A stretch of 64,000 bases of DNA from Sambucus nigra (lineage: Eukaryota; Streptophyta; Magnoliopsida; Dipsacales; Adoxaceae): contig OX422214.1 in assembly GCA_949130495.1 (NCBI GenBank), forward strand, positions 255,320,187 through 255,384,186, in the 5' to 3' direction. The notes below the pieces were generated by a model. The model made no database searches, was not told the DNA's origin, and saw only the letters and a program-made list of their open reading frames with translations. Below, in pieces: positions 1 through 11,555 of the stretch. The first letter of the stretch is position 1, and each line of letters opens with the position of its first letter. The position numbers were made by a program, and so were the translations under genes.

Positions 1-560
1 TTATTTTGTGTCTTTTGTGGATGACTTCTCTATAAGAGTTTAGGTGTACACCATGTGACGTAAGGATGAAGTCTTTAATTTTTTTTTTGAAGTGGAAAAA
101 GATGAAAGATACCCAGACTGGCAAAAAATTAGAAGGCTAAGTTCAGATAATGGAAATGAATACAAGTCAGACCCACTTTTGCATTTATGCCAGGACAAGA
201 GGAACGTGCAACACTTTCCAATTAGAGACACGCTGTAACAAAATGAGGTGGCTGAATACATGAATCACACTTTGCTGGAAAAAGATACGACGCATGTTGT
301 CCAATGCTAGTCTGGCAAGGCATTTTGGGTTGAAATTGTTACATATGCATGTCAGCGAATTAATAGGTTACCTGGACCTGCGAATGAGGGTAAAATTCCA
401 ATGGAGGCATGGTCGAGAAAACATGCTACAACTTATGATTCTTTATATATTTTTAGTTCCTCTGTATATTTTCATATTATGGAAAGAAAGGTGGATCCTA
501 GAGCCAAAAAGCCATATTTTTTGGATTAAGTGATCGAGTCAAGAGGTATAGACTTTGGTT
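1..560 (+). pseudogene. Copia integrase fragment (decayed)
   Basis: Plus-strand remains of a Ty1/Copia integrase core. The catalytic-core motif SDNG is readable at 143-154, followed by EYKSDP. Further on come a degraded VAEYMNHTLLEK segment and a DPRAKK segment, all familiar in Tork-type Copia integrases. The frame is broken by several in-frame stops and a frame change, and the 5' part (gag, protease, start of integrase) lies outside the window. It continues directly into the RT at about 930. It encodes no working protein. Lineage assignment below Copia is inference. Confidence 0.85.
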
Positions 561-567
561 CCCCAAG

Positions 568-2401
568 ATGAAAAAGATCATAAATAACAAGGATATTACA
601 TTTGATGAATCTTTAATGTTGAAGAGTTCTCCTAGGGAGAGCAAAACTAAAGAACTTTCGCAACAGGTGGAGCTTGAGGCTCCGATTGTTCCAGCCAAAC
701 TTATCATAAATTTAGAAGATGGTGAGACAAGTACAGATCAGGTGGAAGATCTTACTCATGAGTCACCTAGGCAACCGTATTCTATTATAGCTAATAGACC
801 AGAAAGACAAAACAAGAAAACTGGATGGATTACTATTGACATGGTGGCATATACATTATCCATGCTTGAAGATGACATTCCATATACTTATAGAGAAGCT
901 AATAGAAGCCGTCTCTTTATATGAACCAGATATGTGTGTTAGTCCAACTTACAAAAGAGAGGAAAGCCATTAGGTTTAAGTGGGTATATGCCAAGAATGA
1001 AGGCTCCTCGGAGATAGATAGTGTAAGATTCAAGGCTCGATTTGTGGCTAAAGGCTATACACAGAAGAAAGGGATCGATTATAATGAGTTATTTTCCCCG
1101 GTTATGAATCACTATTCCAATCGCATATTACTTCTATTTGTTGTGCAGTTTTATCTCGAGTTGGCATAATTTGACGTGAAAACTGCATTCTTACGTGAAG
1201 AGTTGGAGGAAGAAATTTATATGACTAATCCAAAAAGGTACAAAGTTGTAGGTAAAGAAAATTAGGCTTGACAATTGAGAAATTCGCTATATACATTGAA
1301 ACAATGTCTAAGGCAGTGGTATAAGAAATTTGATCGGTTTATGTTTGGGCAACAGTACAAAAGGATCCATTATGATCATTATGTGTATTTTTGTAACCTT
1401 CATGTCCTTTATTTATTTTCTATTATATGTTGATGATATATTGATTGCTTTTAAGAGCAAGATGGATATGGAAATACTGAATGTTCAGTTAAGTCATGAA
1501 TTTGAGATGAAGGATCTAGGCGAGGCAAGGAAAATACTTGGCATGAAGATTAGAAAAAATTGTTTCAAGGGCATTGATTATTTATCATAAAAGTAATATT
1601 TAAAGAAGGTGTTACAATGTTTTGGTCTGAATTCTAGCCAAATCTGTAAGTACTCCGTTGGCCTCACACTTCAAGTTAAGTGCCATGTAATTTCCACAAA
1701 AAGATGAGGAATGTTATGAGATGGCTCATGTTCCCTATACTACTATAGTGGAAAGTTTGGTGTGTGTAATGTTGCGTACGAGGCCTGATATTTCACAAGC
1801 TGTTAGTATGGTGAGTAGGTACATGGACGATCCAGAAAAAATGCACTAATAAGTTGTGAAATGAATCTTACGGTACATTCACGGTACTATAGATATTAAT
1901 TTGAATTTTATGAATGATTCACATGCTCGTCAGCATGTGTTTGGATATGTAGATCCAAATTACGCTGGTGATTTGGACAATTGTCGATCCACCACTGGTT
2001 ATGTGTTTACACTTGTTGTATAATCGGTGTGTTAGAGGTCTATGCTACAGTCTACAGTTACTTTTTCTACTACAGAGGCGAAGTACATGGTAGTGACAAA
2101 ATCCATTAAAGAAGCCATTTCTCTTCATGGCTTAATTGCAAACATGGGAATCGTTCAAGATCATGTGGATGTCTTTTGTGATAGTCAGAGCACCATCCAC
2201 TTACCAAAGAACCAAGTTAATCATTCACGGACAAAGCATATCGACGTTCATTTTTATTTCGTTCGGGAAATTTTGGATGAGGGGACTATTCTCCTCAAGA
2301 AGATTGGAATTAGGGATGATCCCGCAGATATGCTGGCGAAGGTTGTTACTCAGATCAAGTTTGAACAATGTTTAAAGTTGATCAATATACTTCGGATTTG
2401 A
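568..2401 (+). pseudogene. Copia reverse transcriptase and RNase H (decayed)
   Basis: Continuation of the same Copia pol. The RT N-terminal part at 921-1169 reads [10 protein letters not shown] followed by [19 protein letters not shown], a strong Copia RT signature. The catalytic YVDD lies at 1426-1437, followed by KDLGEARKILGM. The RNase H part at about 1890-2400 contains YAGDLDNCRSTTGYVFT, STTEAKYM, CDSQSTIHL, RTKHIDVHFYFVREIL and a closing PADMLAKVVT segment. Many stops and small indels interrupt the frame, so it is a pseudogene. Its order after the integrase (INT before RT) is what separates Copia from Gypsy. Confidence 0.92.
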
Positions 2402-2574
2402 ACACCTTCGGGTGTATGGATCTTTTGAGTGCATTAGAGGCAACTCAGATCATTCACTTATTTGGATAGTATGGGTTTATTTTTTTTAGATATCTCACTA
2501 AGATGGAGATTATTTATATTTCGATGCTTGTTGAAACGGTCAAATTCTTGTTGGAATTTTTTTTCATATTTACC

Positions 2575-2588
2575 GAAGGTGGAGATTA
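2575..2588 (+). promoter_or_regulatory. Copia polypurine tract
   Basis: GAAGGTGGAGATTA lies 175 bp after the RNase H stop and just before the LTR. The AAGGTGGAGATT form is the usual plant Copia plus-strand primer. It fixes the left edge of the 3' LTR to within a few bases. Confidence 0.7.
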
Positions 2589-3084
2589 TTGAATCTGAAA
2601 GTGGATGGAAGACCCACATCCTCAATTCCCTCCCTTTGTCTCATACTTTATCTAAAGGAATCCTCAAAACATGGAGCTCATTTTGATCCGATTTTTACTC
2701 CACCTTTTGCTCCATGTCTTCTCCTTTTGTCTACCTCAAACATGTATATAAGGGAATACATGAAGGATGGTAGTGACACACCAATGTGAGAGAAACATTA
2801 AATAATTAGAAAAGGAAGAGAGTGAGAAAGAGAGTTCATTTGGAGTTTTGAGTATACACATGTGTGTAGAAAAGTACACATTGCATTTTTTATCTAGAGT
2901 GTATTTGTGATAGCCTCTTCTGTAACTCATTTACAATAGTGAATTGATCCCAGTGTCCCTGGATGTAGCCAAATTGGTGAACCACAAAAATATTATGTAT
3001 TCTTCAGTCGTGCATTTTTTACCTATACATTGCGTGTGTCATATTATTATCTGGGCTCACAGTCAAATATCATTTATCAACATG
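2587..3084 (+). repeat. 3' LTR of the decayed Copia element
   Basis: The region follows the polypurine tract and has a typical Copia LTR layout. It ends with a segment on the theme GTGTCCCTGGATGTAGCC, then a GAACCAC segment, as in many plant Copia U5 regions. The terminal TG appears mutated (TATTGAATC). The right edge (ATTTATCAACA) is my best guess, because the 5' LTR is not in the window for comparison. Short ORFs here are not credible genes. Confidence 0.55.
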
Positions 3085-3133
3085 ATTCTGCTCAACAGAA
3101 TGCATTGTCAGCATTGCAATGGGTGATCGCGTC

Positions 3134-5232
3134 AATAATCCAATTGAAAATCGCTAGCAACTTTGGAACCGAAAGGCCACCCCCAAAACAAAAAACAAAT
3201 GAAGTCTCATAATTAAATACGACTGAAAAGGAAAATCTAACTAAATAAAGTTGTAAAATAAATAAACTCCAGCTGCAACGCCATACGATAAACTCCGATA
3301 ATCCTATGCATATTCTCCAAAACCTAACCTAAAAAATTTAGTCAACGTATGAGGTCAGAGCCCTGAGCATGAATACACACTACTCCCCTCAAATAGGATC
3401 CATGAATCCAGACAGTACCATTATACGCAATAAATATCACAATAGAATATTTTAATTAAGCGGTATAATTAAACGACATAAATATAAAGCTCTAACTACC
3501 CGTAGAGATCCCCATTTAAAAAGCACACCAATATGATTTTAAATTTCCAAGTTCCACGATGATAATTTAATTAAATTAACCAAGGTTTATTATTGTTTTC
3601 ACTTTTTTTATTATGACGGTCCTACCGTCCCGGGTGGTAATCCATCAAAGTGTCACACTTCCCCTTGTCAAATGGCCTCTGATCCGTTTAAACTGTCGAC
3701 CCCGCCCCATGATAAGGTTCCACACACGACACGATATAAATCTCCCTCTGAACCGTTTAAACTGTCGTCCCCGACACATTATGTCGCCACAAATTTTAAT
3801 ATCCATTTGTATCTTAGGCATTAATATCAATTTCTAAATTTCACAATTTATAAATTACCCCACCATTTTTATCGATGTGAGATCCTCAAAATACCCCTTA
3901 GTCCCATACCTAAGGGTCCCCAAGTTATTAATACGTCCCACCCTATGTATATGATGAATTTCTAACTTAAAACACGTCTGAGTCTCGTGCCTAGGCTAGC
4001 GTACCCACTATAAAGTAACAAAAATAAGCCCACCCTCGACATAATAAATTCGTAATAATCTACCGTCACTAGTCCCATACCTAGAAGGCGTAAATCATTA
4101 AAAGGCCTACCCACTAGTCCCGTACCTAGAAGGCATCCTAAAATATAGGGAGAGAATCAATACCCAACAACCCGTTGTCACAAAGGCAATTAAACAATAC
4201 CAACAAGTCACACAACATTCATAATTAATCAACATATAAAACTACGCATGATAGTCTAATTCAATTAAATCTTAATTTAATTATCACATCGCCAGAAACA
4301 CCCAATTAATTCCATTTAATTATTTTAAATTAAATACACCAAGATTTCATCGTTAATACATCATATTTCAACTTTAATTATCTCTACACAATTTACATGA
4401 GTTATGCGTCCCCAATATTCAATTAATTCAAAACCAAGGCTTTTCTACATGCACCCTATACTAATAAAACCCCGAATCCACTCATTACTCCTATATACCC
4501 AAAGGTTATGAATATGATTCTGATTAAAGGTTTAATAAAAACTGCCCCATAATTAGTGTCCACTTTCTCTAATTAAGTTACTAATTAATTTTTAAGAAAA
4601 TATGTAATTAAGTGTTTGGGCGACACTTCAAACGCATAATACAAAAGGAAAGGAATAAAGTATTCATGCCTGAGATTAAGTTGAAGAAAAACTTGTAGCA
4701 CGGTTGGATTCCTCTCGAAAAATTAACAAAGAAGTGTTCTTGAACAAACTTGATTAAACATCAATTAAATCTTCCAAACTTGTGATAAAAACTTAATTAT
4801 GTTGAAGGTTGATGCTTATGGAGGAGAGGAAAAACTTTTGGAAGAGTTCTATGGTGAAAAACTTGAGAAAACGTGATAATGAGAAGTCCCCCTACAGATT
4901 ATAAGATTTATATACTAATTAGGAATACTAATCCAACTCAAACTCCACAAATAAGAAGTAGATCTGCGCCAAAAACGGGCAGGTTGATCTATCGACTCCC
5001 AAGGTCGATCGATCGATCGAGCATGTCTGCCAGCAGTTCCCCCAAAAAATGACTTTAAGGAAAAAATATTAAAAACTCAATAAAACTACATTTTAAATCT
5101 GATTTCAATTCCTCTTGAAGTTTTATTCTTCGAACATCATAACCAACATATTTATTTAATAAAAATCATTAAATTCAAAATTTTATTTTCCTCGAATATT
5201 TTAATTAATTAATAAAAACACGGGGCGTTACA
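3134..5232 (-). repeat. LTR1 of the gag-only Gypsy tandem (3' LTR, truncated)
   Basis: Homologous over its length to LTR2 at 13288-15600, in the same orientation, but starting about 245 bp inside it. The outer end has therefore been lost against the Copia remnant; the junction is near 3134. It ends in CACGGGGCGTTACA, the inverted form of the TGTAACACC start common in plant Gypsy LTRs. A TATATAAA box can be read on the minus strand at 4907-4914, with a palindrome cluster 70-110 bp upstream of it. Because the element reads on the minus strand, this is its 3' LTR. No TSD can be recovered. Short frames inside are spurious. Confidence 0.85.
4985..5021. repeat. Palindrome cluster (GATCGATC type) in LTR1
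   Basis: Contains a degraded site (GATCTATCGACT) and a run TCGATCGATCGATCGA, fully self-complementary. It lies 70-110 bp upstream (minus strand) of the TATATAAA at 4907-4914. The same cluster occurs in LTR2 at 15336-15376. Confidence 0.8.
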
Positions 5233-6584
5233 TACTACCCAATAACAAAGAATTTCATCCTCGAAATTAGACGAATCATACATATTAACGCTTAAATCTC
5301 ACAAAAGAAAATAAGGCTCACATATGCCTACCCCATAGAATATTACAATTAGGCGCTCATACACCTAATCTACCCGAACGTAATCCTTAACAAAAATACA
5401 ATATATATAAAGCCTACATATATAAGTATCTAAGAATATATTGCATCCCATCATACTCTACTAGCCATGCAATCTAACCTACTTTGACTGAAACTGAGAT
5501 ACATAGCACCCTCTATAACCGATATTGGTTGGTGTTGCGACCCGTCAGCGCACCTGACACTGCCGGTGTTGCTGGTACTATTGGCGTTCCTTGAATGCTA
5601 ACTGCTGCTAAGACTGGAGTCCTCAGTCCTAGCTGCACCTGAACTCCTTTCCCTTGTTGTCCTTGCATAACTTGACCTTGTTGGGCTGGTTATCCTTGGT
5701 TTTGTTAGCCCACTCCCTCGTAACACTTTATCGCATGATGCCTTACTTTCCCACACACAAAGCCTTCACCCTTAAAAGTTGCAAAATGACTAATATTTTC
5801 TTACTCCTCACCTGGACCTTATTGTTCCTGATTGGCCCTTTGCCTTTTCCATGTTTGATCATTGCGACCCTTATTCTCACCTCCCTATCCATTAGACTCT
5901 TTTCTCTTTCCCAACTTCTTTTGATAATTGGCCTTCTCCTGCCATAGCAACATTGCAACATCCACCACCTAAGCATATGTAGTGCATACCGGATTCCCCA
6001 ACATCATCTACCTAATCGACCAAGACAATCCCTTAATGAAACCTTCCATTTTCTTCATCTCAGTACTAACCTCCTTCGATAAAAACGTAGATAAATTGGT
6101 GAACTCTTATTTATACTCGACAATCGACTTTGAACCTTGATCCAAGTCCATAAATTCTCTCTTCTTTGCGTTCCTAATTACATATGAAAAGTACTTATTA
6201 TTAAACTTTATCAGAAACTCTGCATAACCCAACTAATCTCTCTCCTCTGATGTGGTGGCACTCTCCCACTATTGCAATGCATCCCCTGTCAGCTTGAATG
6301 TTGCTATCATCTGATTCTGCACAACTGTGCAGTTCACCATCCTCAAATGTCTCTCCATGTCCCTCCTCCATTGGTGAGCAATCGTTGGGTCAGATCCTTC
6401 TCCAAAGGTGGGTGGATTGCCCTTAAAGGAACTGGTTCTCACCATATCCCAAGTCAAAATGCGTGTACCCAATTGCGGTGCCTCTAAAGTCATCCATCTC
6501 TATCTCCCCATTTCCATACCGACCGTAATTGCCTCACAAATTATAGCCGCAAACTCCTCGGCATCCAAAACAATCTGACGCCGC
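5233..6584 (-). pseudogene. gag of TR-GAG-like element 1, C-terminal part
   Basis: Minus-strand Gypsy gag with no protease, RT or integrase after it; the 3' LTR follows at once. The retrotransposon gag domain is recognisable at 6269-6493 (NPPTFGEGSDPTIAHQWRRD, then MERHLR). The CCHC knuckle at 5723-5764 has lost its first Cys (G-F-V-C, then H and C). The copy at 16020-17011 keeps an intact knuckle, which shows that this one has decayed. The N-terminus lies 6.5 kb away at 13081-13147, beyond the nested Athila-like element. The noncoding stretch next to LTR1 (about 5233-5640) includes the primer region for plus-strand synthesis. Confidence 0.85.
6580..6584. repeat. TSD (left) GCCGC of the Athila-like element
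   Basis: GCCGC flanks the element here and again at 13076-13080. The uninterrupted gag of the second copy (around 16940) has one GCCGC at the matching place, which confirms the insertion site. Confidence 0.9.
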
Positions 6585-8106
6585 TGATTCATATCAAATA
6601 TTGCATATTTCTGCCCGTTATCTTTACGCATTCTAGCACTTTTACGGTCTTAATGCCTATATTTATGCTCATTAACCAGATAACCTTGGATTTGGATATA
6701 TACATGGTTTGCAAGGGTTAATTGTGCTTTTGTAGGTATTGGAACGCTAAAAGTGAGGATCCCTTGCATTTCGGAGAAGTTCCATCGTCGGACGCTACTT
6801 CAAGGGCATGTTAGTCGATTCAAATTTCTTATCTAGCTCATGGAAATTCCACGGATGCGTAGTTTGTTGAGTTAGCATCCCACGGCCGCAAACGATGCAT
6901 CATTTGGAGTTCGAACGAAGAAGGTATACCCGTTTCCGTTATTGGACCTTTCCCCCTCTTTATGGACTAAAGGATTATAGAAAACAGAGTACCGATCGAT
7001 CGCATCCCGATGACCGATCGACTGCGGTTCAGTATTTTTCCGTGGAAAGGAGATAGTGGGCTCCTGTCTAAGGGACCGGTCGACCGCGCCCCTGCGACCG
7101 ATCGACCAATTATGCCAGATATTTTGATATTTTTCCTTTTCTTTTCTTTTTCCTTTATTTCTTTTCCAACTTACTACATAAACCAATTTTGGTTTTATGC
7201 ATTCATATATCAGATTTTAGGGTAGTTTAGCTTAGGTTCTGGGGTTTGAGAGCTCTTTTTCGTCCTCTCTTGGTTTGACACCCATTAGGGTTTGTAATTG
7301 GTACTTTCATCTTCCCTCTCCTTTAATATAAGTTCTATTTCATTAATTCTTGCTTTCTAGATAATTGACAAGCTTTCTAATTTAGGTTTGCATGCTTTCT
7401 CTACTTTCTTTCTAGTGTAGATTTATCGCGTTTATTTACCACTTTCCTTTATCGCATTTTTACCATGCTTTTTAGCTAAATTAAATAAGGTTGTGTTTGA
7501 ATGGAACTCACTCGAGTTGACGTGTTGCTTTGCTTTGGTGATGGAATTTACGGGTCTATTTTAGGTGTGTTGTCCTAGTTATTATGCCTAATAGATTTGA
7601 CGGGGCATATCATGTATGTCTCGTGCTTACGACCTTGCGTGCACAATTTCTGGGGTATTTGTTGACGCCAAAATCTTATTAGGCTTTTATGCGGATTTAG
7701 GGGTGTGACAACCCTTGGTTCAATTAACTGTCGAAACAAGACGCATTCTAAATAACTCGTCGACCCATGTATCCATTTTATACAAATTAACTCGGGTGAG
7801 GGACATTCGACGCAACCTATAGTTTTACTCGCTTTGTTAATCTAGTTTCAATACACTCGCCTAAATTAATATTTCCCTTTTATGCGTCTTTTCCTTTTCA
7901 GTTTGTAATCACCTTTTACACTTTTATTTCGGACTACTAAATCCTATAAATTCTAACAACTCGTCTCAGTGGATCTTTCGATACCCGGACTTGGACGCTA
8001 TACTCACCCTTTGAGTGTAGTCATAAGTTTAGGTTTTTGTATGAAGGCGGTGAAACGAAGAAAACGACCGGCGTGTTGACTACGCGCTACTTTTCACCCT
8101 TGACCA
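6585..8106 (+). repeat. 5' LTR of the Athila-like element
   Basis: Direct repeat of 11556-13075 along its whole length, bounded by TG and CA. It carries a cluster of four GRTCGAYC-type palindromes at 6991-7108. Downstream is a pyrimidine-rich stretch with TTTTCTTTTCTTTTTCC. The short ORFs at 7010-7225 and 6872-7186 are chance frames over the palindromes. Confidence 0.93.
6991..7108. repeat. Palindrome cluster in the 5' LTR (GATCGATC / GGTCGACC)
   Basis: Four self-complementary sites: ACCGATCGATCG, GACCGATCGACT, GACCGGTCGACCGCG and GACCGATCGACC. The matching cluster at 11961-12080 in the other LTR keeps four sites, but the central bases have switched between A/T and G/C forms. Confidence 0.8.
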
Positions 8107-8109
8107 AAA

Positions 8110-8128
8110 TGGCGTCATTGCCGGGGAT
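8110..8128 (+). promoter_or_regulatory. Primer binding site, tRNA-Asp type
   Basis: TGGCGTCATTGCCGGGGAT lies three bases after the 5' LTR. It differs by two or three bases from the TGGCGCCGTTGCCGGGGA form that I associate with Athila elements and tRNA-Asp priming. Confidence 0.75.
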
Positions 8129-8233
8129 GAGTTTGTTTTAGACTTTATTTGATTTAGTATTTCATAGTATTTTCTTTCTTCTTGTATTATTTGCTAATAT
8201 TTTTGCAGGACTTCCACATTTGAGCCCTTAGAA

Positions 8234-9433
8234 ATGCTTGAATTCATTCCGCGCGCACCTACTTTGTGGAATTCGCCACTTCGAGCCATTTTTGGGGTAA
8301 GCATGTCTTATTCCAATTCTTTCGGTACTCATTGTTATAATTCTCAAAATTCTCGCAAGCGTATGACTTTCGGTGAATACTTAGAATCCCAAAGTATTAC
8401 AAATTCAAATATGACTTTGGGAGAGTATAACGAAAGTCAAAATTTGGGTTATTGTAATTTTGATGATGATGATAATGATTTTGGGCCTTTACCTCCTTAT
8501 AATAGAAATTTTGAAATGAATTGCAATGGTTTTCAAAATTCCTATGATAACGAGTTTTTCGTTTAAGTCTGTTGATAATTTTCAATGTTCCCATTTTCAT
8601 GGATCCTCACCTCGACCTATGACATTCTATGAGGGTTTGTGTATGTATGAGAATGAGAAAATTGAAAATCGTTATTGGAAAGAAAATCTTTGTTGGGAAC
8701 AAGACTTGGATTTATTATTCGAATCCGACGATGATTTTTCTTCCGAGACTTTCGAAGTCGAGGAATGTTTTTAACCAAATGAGGACTTTGTGCCTACTTT
8801 GGAACAAACCATTCTAGACTTTTCCCATTGCATAATAGATATTGAAAGTGGGATGAAAATGACGTAATGTCTATTTGCAATGAAATGATTTCTTCTTTGG
8901 CCACCAAAGAAGAACATTTCATTGAAAATGATATTATTTCCTTCAAAACTCAATCTTCATGCGATGATGATTCATCTCATGAGTTTGAATTTCTTTCATC
9001 CCCATTTTCATTCTCTGTTATCACAACGTCACAAGTACCCTATGATTCGGTGTCAAGCTTTAATGTTTTAAACCTTTTCGCCGATGAGGAGTACTTGCTC
9101 GAGTCGCCTTCAACGATTGCATCTTTGCCTTCTTCTTCGCCACCTCCCATTCCTCTTGCTAAATCTTTGGGAGTTTATTCATCTTTTCTCGGTCCCCACA
9201 TGTTTTTGTCACCCGTTCAATCCAAACCCCCCATCGTCCCTCCAAAAAATTTAATTGGCGATGGTTCCTTTCTTCCGCCTTACACATGCCTTCCGTTGTT
9301 CAAACGGAATTCATATTTTTTGGAAGTCATGCTTGTATGTGAGGGTACATCAGTTATCTTCCAAAGTCAAATCTTTCTTATGGTGGACCCTCAGCTATTT
9401 AGACTTCTAGTGTACAGTTACTGTGAAGCCTAA
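8234..9433 (+). pseudogene. Orphan ORF of the Athila-like element, frameshifted
   Basis: Three overlapping frames (8234-8566, 8526-8774, 8867-9433) form what was probably one reading frame of about 400 codons. The first part has a repeated motif, MTFGEYLESQ then MTLGEYNESQ, followed by an acidic Asp run. The last part is rich in Ser and Pro (LPSSSPPPIPLAKS). I see no CCHC knuckle, no protease DTG or DSG, no RT box and no membrane segment. It is not a gag I recognise. Its place, straight after the primer site, is where gag would normally lie. It may be a replaced or captured ORF of the family. I assign no function. Confidence 0.5.
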
Positions 9434-10461
9434 ATAGTAGGTTGTATATAGTTAGCTTTTTATTCTTTCTTTCTTTTTAATTTAGTCTAGTGTAATTAGT
9501 TAACTTTTTGTTATTTGTTTATGCTATGCTCGGTACTAACGTGTTTTGTAGATGCTTTGGACTTGTTCTTATGGAGATCGCTCCAATTTTGGGTAATATC
9601 GCCTTTTCCTCTCTTTGACTTGGTTCTTAATTTACATTCAGGACAATGTCAAGTTTTAAGTTAGGGGGTGTGGGATATTCTATCCATTTGCTTAGTTAGT
9701 CCATGTTTTTGCTCACATGTTAGTTACTTAGTATGCTTTTCTTAGAAAAATCAAAATTTTCAAAAAGACTTTTTCTTTTTTCTCCTTTATTGGGAATTTT
9801 GCCTTTGTTTTCGATGATAAATTTCAATAATTGCCCTATCCAATTGACAACCCAATGATTCATGATCTCGATTTTAGAAGTTGTTAGACTTTAGTCTCGA
9901 TTATTGATATTATGAATAACTTCATGAATTAAACTTTAATCCCATGAGCACATGCACTTTCCTTGTTACATTGATTTGGTTTAAGATTTTTATAACTCGG
10001 TAATCTTTTGTTGCATTGTGTATACTTACACCGAGTAAGCTTTGTACCTTTCGTCATTTGTGAGTGTATACACTATTCTTTCCTCTTTGAAAATGTTGAA
10101 TTCGTCGGTAATCTCTCTATTATTTCATTTGACCGTTCATTAATTGAGTTCATACTTGAAATGTGTTACTTGAGCATGATTTTCATATATTGTTTTGACT
10201 CGAGAATTGCGTGAACTTTCTGAAATGATCATAGGCCATCTTTGTTATATCACCCATATTGACCTTGACCTCACCTTATATGTTTACCCTCGTCAACCCC
10301 TTTGAGCCTTAATATAGCCTTTCGTTTCATAACCCAAATCCCATAACCAGCTCTAAATTGGAGTTTTAGCCCATACATACACTTTCCATACCCTTTTTTG
10401 GAATGTTACCTGGGATTGAATGATGTTGTTATGATGTCGGTTGCAATTTAGGCATATGAGA

Positions 10462-10635
10462 GTTTGAAAAGTAAAACAAAAGAAAGTAAAAAAAAAGAGA
10501 TGAAAAAAAAGAAAGCAAAAAACAAAAGAAAGAAAAGAAAAAGAGATGTGAAAAAAGAGTGAAAAAAAAGAAAGCCAAAAGAAAACAAAAGAGAAAAATG
10601 AGAAAAAGAAGAAAAGAAAGAAAAGAGAAAGTTGT
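10462..10635 (+). repeat. Polypurine (GA-rich) tract of about 170 bp
   Basis: An almost uninterrupted run of A and G on the plus strand, with only scattered C or T. It lies inside the noncoding half of the Athila-like element and has no coding sense. Confidence 0.85.
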
Positions 10636-11540
10636 AAATGTTGTGTATAGTGTTCAATAAGCTTTGATTACTCTCCCCGATGATATATCTAATGCCTTTT
10701 GGAACTTGTTTTCCAAGTTTTGATATTGCCCTCATCGTTCCATTATCCCGAGTTTTCATCTCCAAACACTTTGAATCCGTACATACATATCCTTCATTTC
10801 GTACCCTAGCCTTGCCTACATTATAACCCTATACAAGTCCTATGTGATCTTAGGGTGCATTTAATTTAAAAGTTGAAATAGTTTTGATAATCTGTGAAAA
10901 TGCATTTCGCCTCTTTTAATGTGCGGTATCTTTCATTGAGATTACAGTTTTTCATTTTATATATAGCGTTCTTCATTTGTGACATGTGCGCGGCCTAGTT
11001 TCTATTTACATTTACTCTTTATGCCCGCATGTCCCGTGTGTTACCTCCCTGTTTCGAGTGAATTCACTTGATGAGTGTAATTCCCGTGAGGATTGAATAT
11101 ATGCTTGCGTTAATTTAGTATCCGGTTTATTTAAGTTTTTTCCAAATAACACTTTGCATGTGCTCTCTCCCCTCCCACATTTTAAGGTTTCAATTCTATG
11201 AGGTGCATTCTATAAAGTTAATGATTCGGACTCTTGTTTGAATTCATTCACTGTGCTAATAATGCGTATGAAATCTTGTTCACTATTGTTGGGCTTGTCA
11301 CATGTTGAGTTGGGCATATTTTGAGGAAACCGTGTGATGTTTGTTGGTACCATCCCTGAAAATCCTCACGAGACGACACTCGTCCACTAGGGTGACCTAG
11401 GGGTTTAACGGCTTATTGCATATGCTAAATGCAATCGTGCTCCGTACAAAAGTGGCATTTATATTTTGATGCATATAAACGTCTTGTACCGCCTTCTGTG
11501 GACTGGTTTTTTTTGTTTCATTATTAGGGACTAGCAATGT

Positions 11541-11555
11541 TTAAGTTAGGGGTGT
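11541..11555 (+). promoter_or_regulatory. 3' polypurine tract of the Athila-like element
   Basis: TTTAAGTTAGGGGTG ends exactly where the 3' LTR (TGATTCGTATC) starts, as expected for the plus-strand primer. Confidence 0.7.

Larger units (their letters stand above)
9434..11555 (+). other. Noncoding 3' internal region of the Athila-like element
   Basis: About 2.1 kb with no credible gene. It contains TTTAAGTTAGGGGGTGTG at about 9656-9673, almost the same as the tract next to the 3' LTR. It also holds a nearly pure purine run at 10462-10635. The 105-residue minus-strand frame over the purine run is a composition artefact (Phe and Ser rich). Confidence 0.7.

Noticed and set aside
10448..10765. 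A 105-residue Phe/Ser-rich minus-strand ORF that looks like a membrane protein
   Set aside because: It is the translation of the complementary strand of a polypurine run and has no start context or homologue I can name.
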